Source: Nostoc flagelliforme FACHB-838
GTDB lineage: Bacteria > Cyanobacteriota > Cyanobacteriia > Cyanobacteriales > Nostocaceae
Assembly (NCBI RefSeq): GCF_014698065.1
Contig: NZ_JACJSI010000047.1
Span: 1 to 51,187 of the forward strand
Reading direction: 5' to 3'
Length of the DNA stretch: 51,187 bases
Shown piece after piece: positions 49,920 through 51,187 of this stretch. Under the pieces are notes generated by a model. That model was not told the origin of the DNA, did no database searches, and saw only the letters and a list, made by a program, of their open reading frames with translations. A program made the position numbers and the translations under genes. The number at the start of each line of letters is the position of its first letter. The stretch's first letter is position 1.

Positions 49920-50975
49920 ATGGTTAACACCCTACCCAAGCCAGAAATTAAAACCCCCAGCAAAGAAACTGTACTCACCCCCCGGTTTTATACTACAGAT
50001 TTCGAAACCGCAGCCAACCTTGATTTGTCTGCCCAGGAAACTCAGTTGCAGGCGATGTTGACAGAAATGCGGACAGACTACAACCGCCACCATTTTGTGC
50101 GCGATGAAGAGTTTGAGCAATCTTGGGAACACATTGATGGTGAAGCAAGGCAGGCGTTTATTGAGTATTTGGAACGCTCTTGCATTTCTGAGTTCTCCGG
50201 CTTCTTGCTATTCAAGGAATTATCCCGCAAGCTGAAAAATCGCAGTCCACTGCTAGCGGAAATATTTCAACTGATGGCGCGTGATGAAGCCCGCCACGCC
50301 GGATTTCTCAACAAAGCAATGGCTGATTTTAAACTCTCCCTTGATTTAGCCACTGTCACCAAAACCCGCACCTATACGTTTTTCCCAATTGAATGGGTAC
50401 TTTACACCGTTTACCTATCAGAAAAAATCGGCTACTGGCGTTACATTATTATTTTCAGGCATTTAGAAAAGCACCCGGAAAACCAGTTTTACCCGATTTT
50501 TCGCTACTTTGAGAGCTGGTGTCAGGACGAAAACCGCCACGGGGACATATTCAAAGCATTATTGCGTTCTCAGCCGCAACTCTGGAACAACTGGAAAGCT
50601 AGGCTGTGGAGTCGCTTTTTCTTGCTATCAGTATTTGCTACCCACACCCTGACAGTTCATGAACGTTCCGGGTTCTACAAATCACTGGGACTTGATGCTA
50701 CAGAATTTGATCTCCAAGTTGTCCGCAACACCAATGAAACCGCAGGGCGGGCTTTTCCTGTGATGCTGAATACCGAACATCCCAAGTTTTTCCCACGTCT
50801 ACAACGCTGTGCAGGTTACAACCTGAAAATTGCAGATATTGAGCGCAGTTCTGGGCTGAAATTGGTGAAGCTAATTCGCAAGCTACCTCTGATTGCAGCA
50901 ATTGTTTGGAATCTACTGTTACTTTACCTGATCAAACCCATTGATACTGAAGCCCTGTTGGGAACGATTCGTTAG
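49920..50975 (+). CDS. acsF: Mg-protoporphyrin IX monomethyl ester (oxidative) cyclase
   Basis: 351 residues, the usual length for AcsF/ChlE-type di-iron cyclases, which form ring E of chlorophyll using O2. Ferritin-like iron-binding motifs are visible: ISEFSGFLLFKELSRK (first Glu), MARDEARHAGF and SWCQDENRHGDIFKALL (D-E-x-R-H repeated). ATG 49920 begins MVNTLPKPEIKTPSKETVLT. Cyanobacteria often have two copies for high and low oxygen; this sequence alone does not say which. It is not co-transcribed with other chlorophyll genes here. Confidence 0.95.
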   Translation: MVNTLPKPEIKTPSKETVLTPRFYTTDFETAANLDLSAQETQLQAMLTEMRTDYNRHHFVRDEEFEQSWEHIDGEARQAFIEYLERSCISEFSGFLLFKELSRKLKNRSPLLAEIFQLMARDEARHAGFLNKAMADFKLSLDLATVTKTRTYTFFPIEWVLYTVYLSEKIGYWRYIIIFRHLEKHPENQFYPIFRYFESWCQDENRHGDIFKALLRSQPQLWNNWKARLWSRFFLLSVFATHTLTVHERSGFYKSLGLDATEFDLQVVRNTNETAGRAFPVMLNTEHPKFFPRLQRCAGYNLKIADIERSSGLKLVKLIRKLPLIAAIVWNLLLLYLIKPIDTEALLGTIR

Positions 50976-50998
50976 GGACTTGCAAAAGCCCCTAAGTA

Positions 50999-51039
50999 CC
51001 CTGCGGGACGCTCCGCGTTCGCGTAAGCTTCCCGCAGGG
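50999..51039. repeat. Palindromic repeat CCCTGCGGG...CCCGCAGGG
   Basis: CCCTGCGGG (50999-51007) pairs with CCCGCAGGG (51031-51039) around ACGCTCCGCGTTCGCGTAAG. It is an intergenic dispersed repeat with the same core (ACGCTCCGCGAACGC) as at 9425. It lies 24 bases after acsF and may act as its terminator or be part of the IS end. Confidence 0.65.
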
Positions 51040-51074
51040 ATGGAATATTTTTTTTATAGCAACAGACAAGGCGG

Positions 51075-51187
51075 TTAGGACGCTAGGCGAAGTACATATT
51101 CCATAGCATCCCTGATACAGTCAAATTGAATAAGTTGTTGACGAATTCGACTCTTCAACCATGACCAACATCGCTCAATTTTGTTCA
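51075..51187 (-). CDS. IS630-family transposase, C-terminal end only (runs off right edge)
   Basis: The minus-strand frame entering from the edge encodes NKIERCWSWLKSRIRQQLIQ then FDCIRDAMEYVLRLAS and a TAA at 51075-51077. N-x-IE-x-xWS-x-LK-x-x-x-R is the C-terminal DDE-region motif of IS630/Tc1-mariner-type transposases, whose last catalytic Glu is in the x-N-x-I-E segment. The gene points away from the window edge towards acsF. The rest of the element is not visible. Confidence 0.8.
   Translation of the reverse strand, partial: NKIERCWSWLKSRIRQQLIQFDCIRDAMEYVLRLAS

Overview
The window looks like chromosome from a filamentous, heterocystous-type cyanobacterium (Nostoc/Anabaena group). GCGATCGC (HIP1) sites are scattered through coding and non-coding DNA. 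Intergenic DNA carries iterated short repeats of Nostoc type (GCGTAGGCGTAGCC-like units, GGCAGGA/GGCAGGG heptads, CCAAAATC and CCCCAATGCCCAAT units). The gene set includes acsF, a CruP-type lycopene-cyclase homologue, a canonical cyanobacterial DnaK, an NB-ARC/WD40 protein and several families found mainly in cyanobacteria. No tRNA, rRNA, CRISPR array or prophage was seen.

Layout. 1-4421: the tail of an IS5-like transposase abuts a large RTX calcium-binding repeat gene. That gene appears broken at both ends: its serralysin-type N-terminal leader survives in another frame at 4269-4421, and its C-terminus stops at the IS end. 4935-8477: NB-ARC ATPase with 14 WD40 repeats behind a helically phased triple repeat. 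8630-12790: acetoacetate-decarboxylase-like protein, dnaK with a clear terminator, and an atypical SDR. 12908-15284: a histidine-kinase remnant, an intact kinase whose linker contains an intergenic repeat in frame, and two small proteins. 15405-21550: a GHL10 glycosidase-pepsin fusion, a peptidoglycan-binding M15-type peptidase, a glutathione-transferase-like protein and a DUF3598 protein.

22266-42908 is the most coherent part. It holds a BcsC-like outer-membrane barrel, a giant hybrid kinase with an HPt domain, the three parts of an RsbU/RsbV/RsbW partner-switching module, a PIG-L/LmbE deacetylase with a frameshifted tail, a BcsA-like family-2 glycosyltransferase with a coiled-coil insertion, and three DUF3131 proteins carrying four complete domains plus an orphan fifth tail. 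It also contains a GH26-like protein whose expected catalytic Glu is Gln. I read it as an exopolysaccharide (cellulose-like) synthesis, export and remodelling island with its own signalling. A shared linker motif ties the barrel to one DUF3131 protein. A small insertion containing a PIN toxin/antitoxin pair, an Uma2 nuclease-like gene and a hypothetical gene separates the last DUF3131 gene from the rest.

43051-51187: a sulfonate/nitrate-type ABC importer operon, cruP, a tandem duplicate pair of multi-pass membrane proteins, a decayed L,D-transpeptidase whose catalytic Cys is Tyr, acsF, and the C-terminus of an IS630-family transposase running off the window. Both window edges are therefore insertion sequences, and at least five gene remnants are recognisable, so the region is being actively remodelled.
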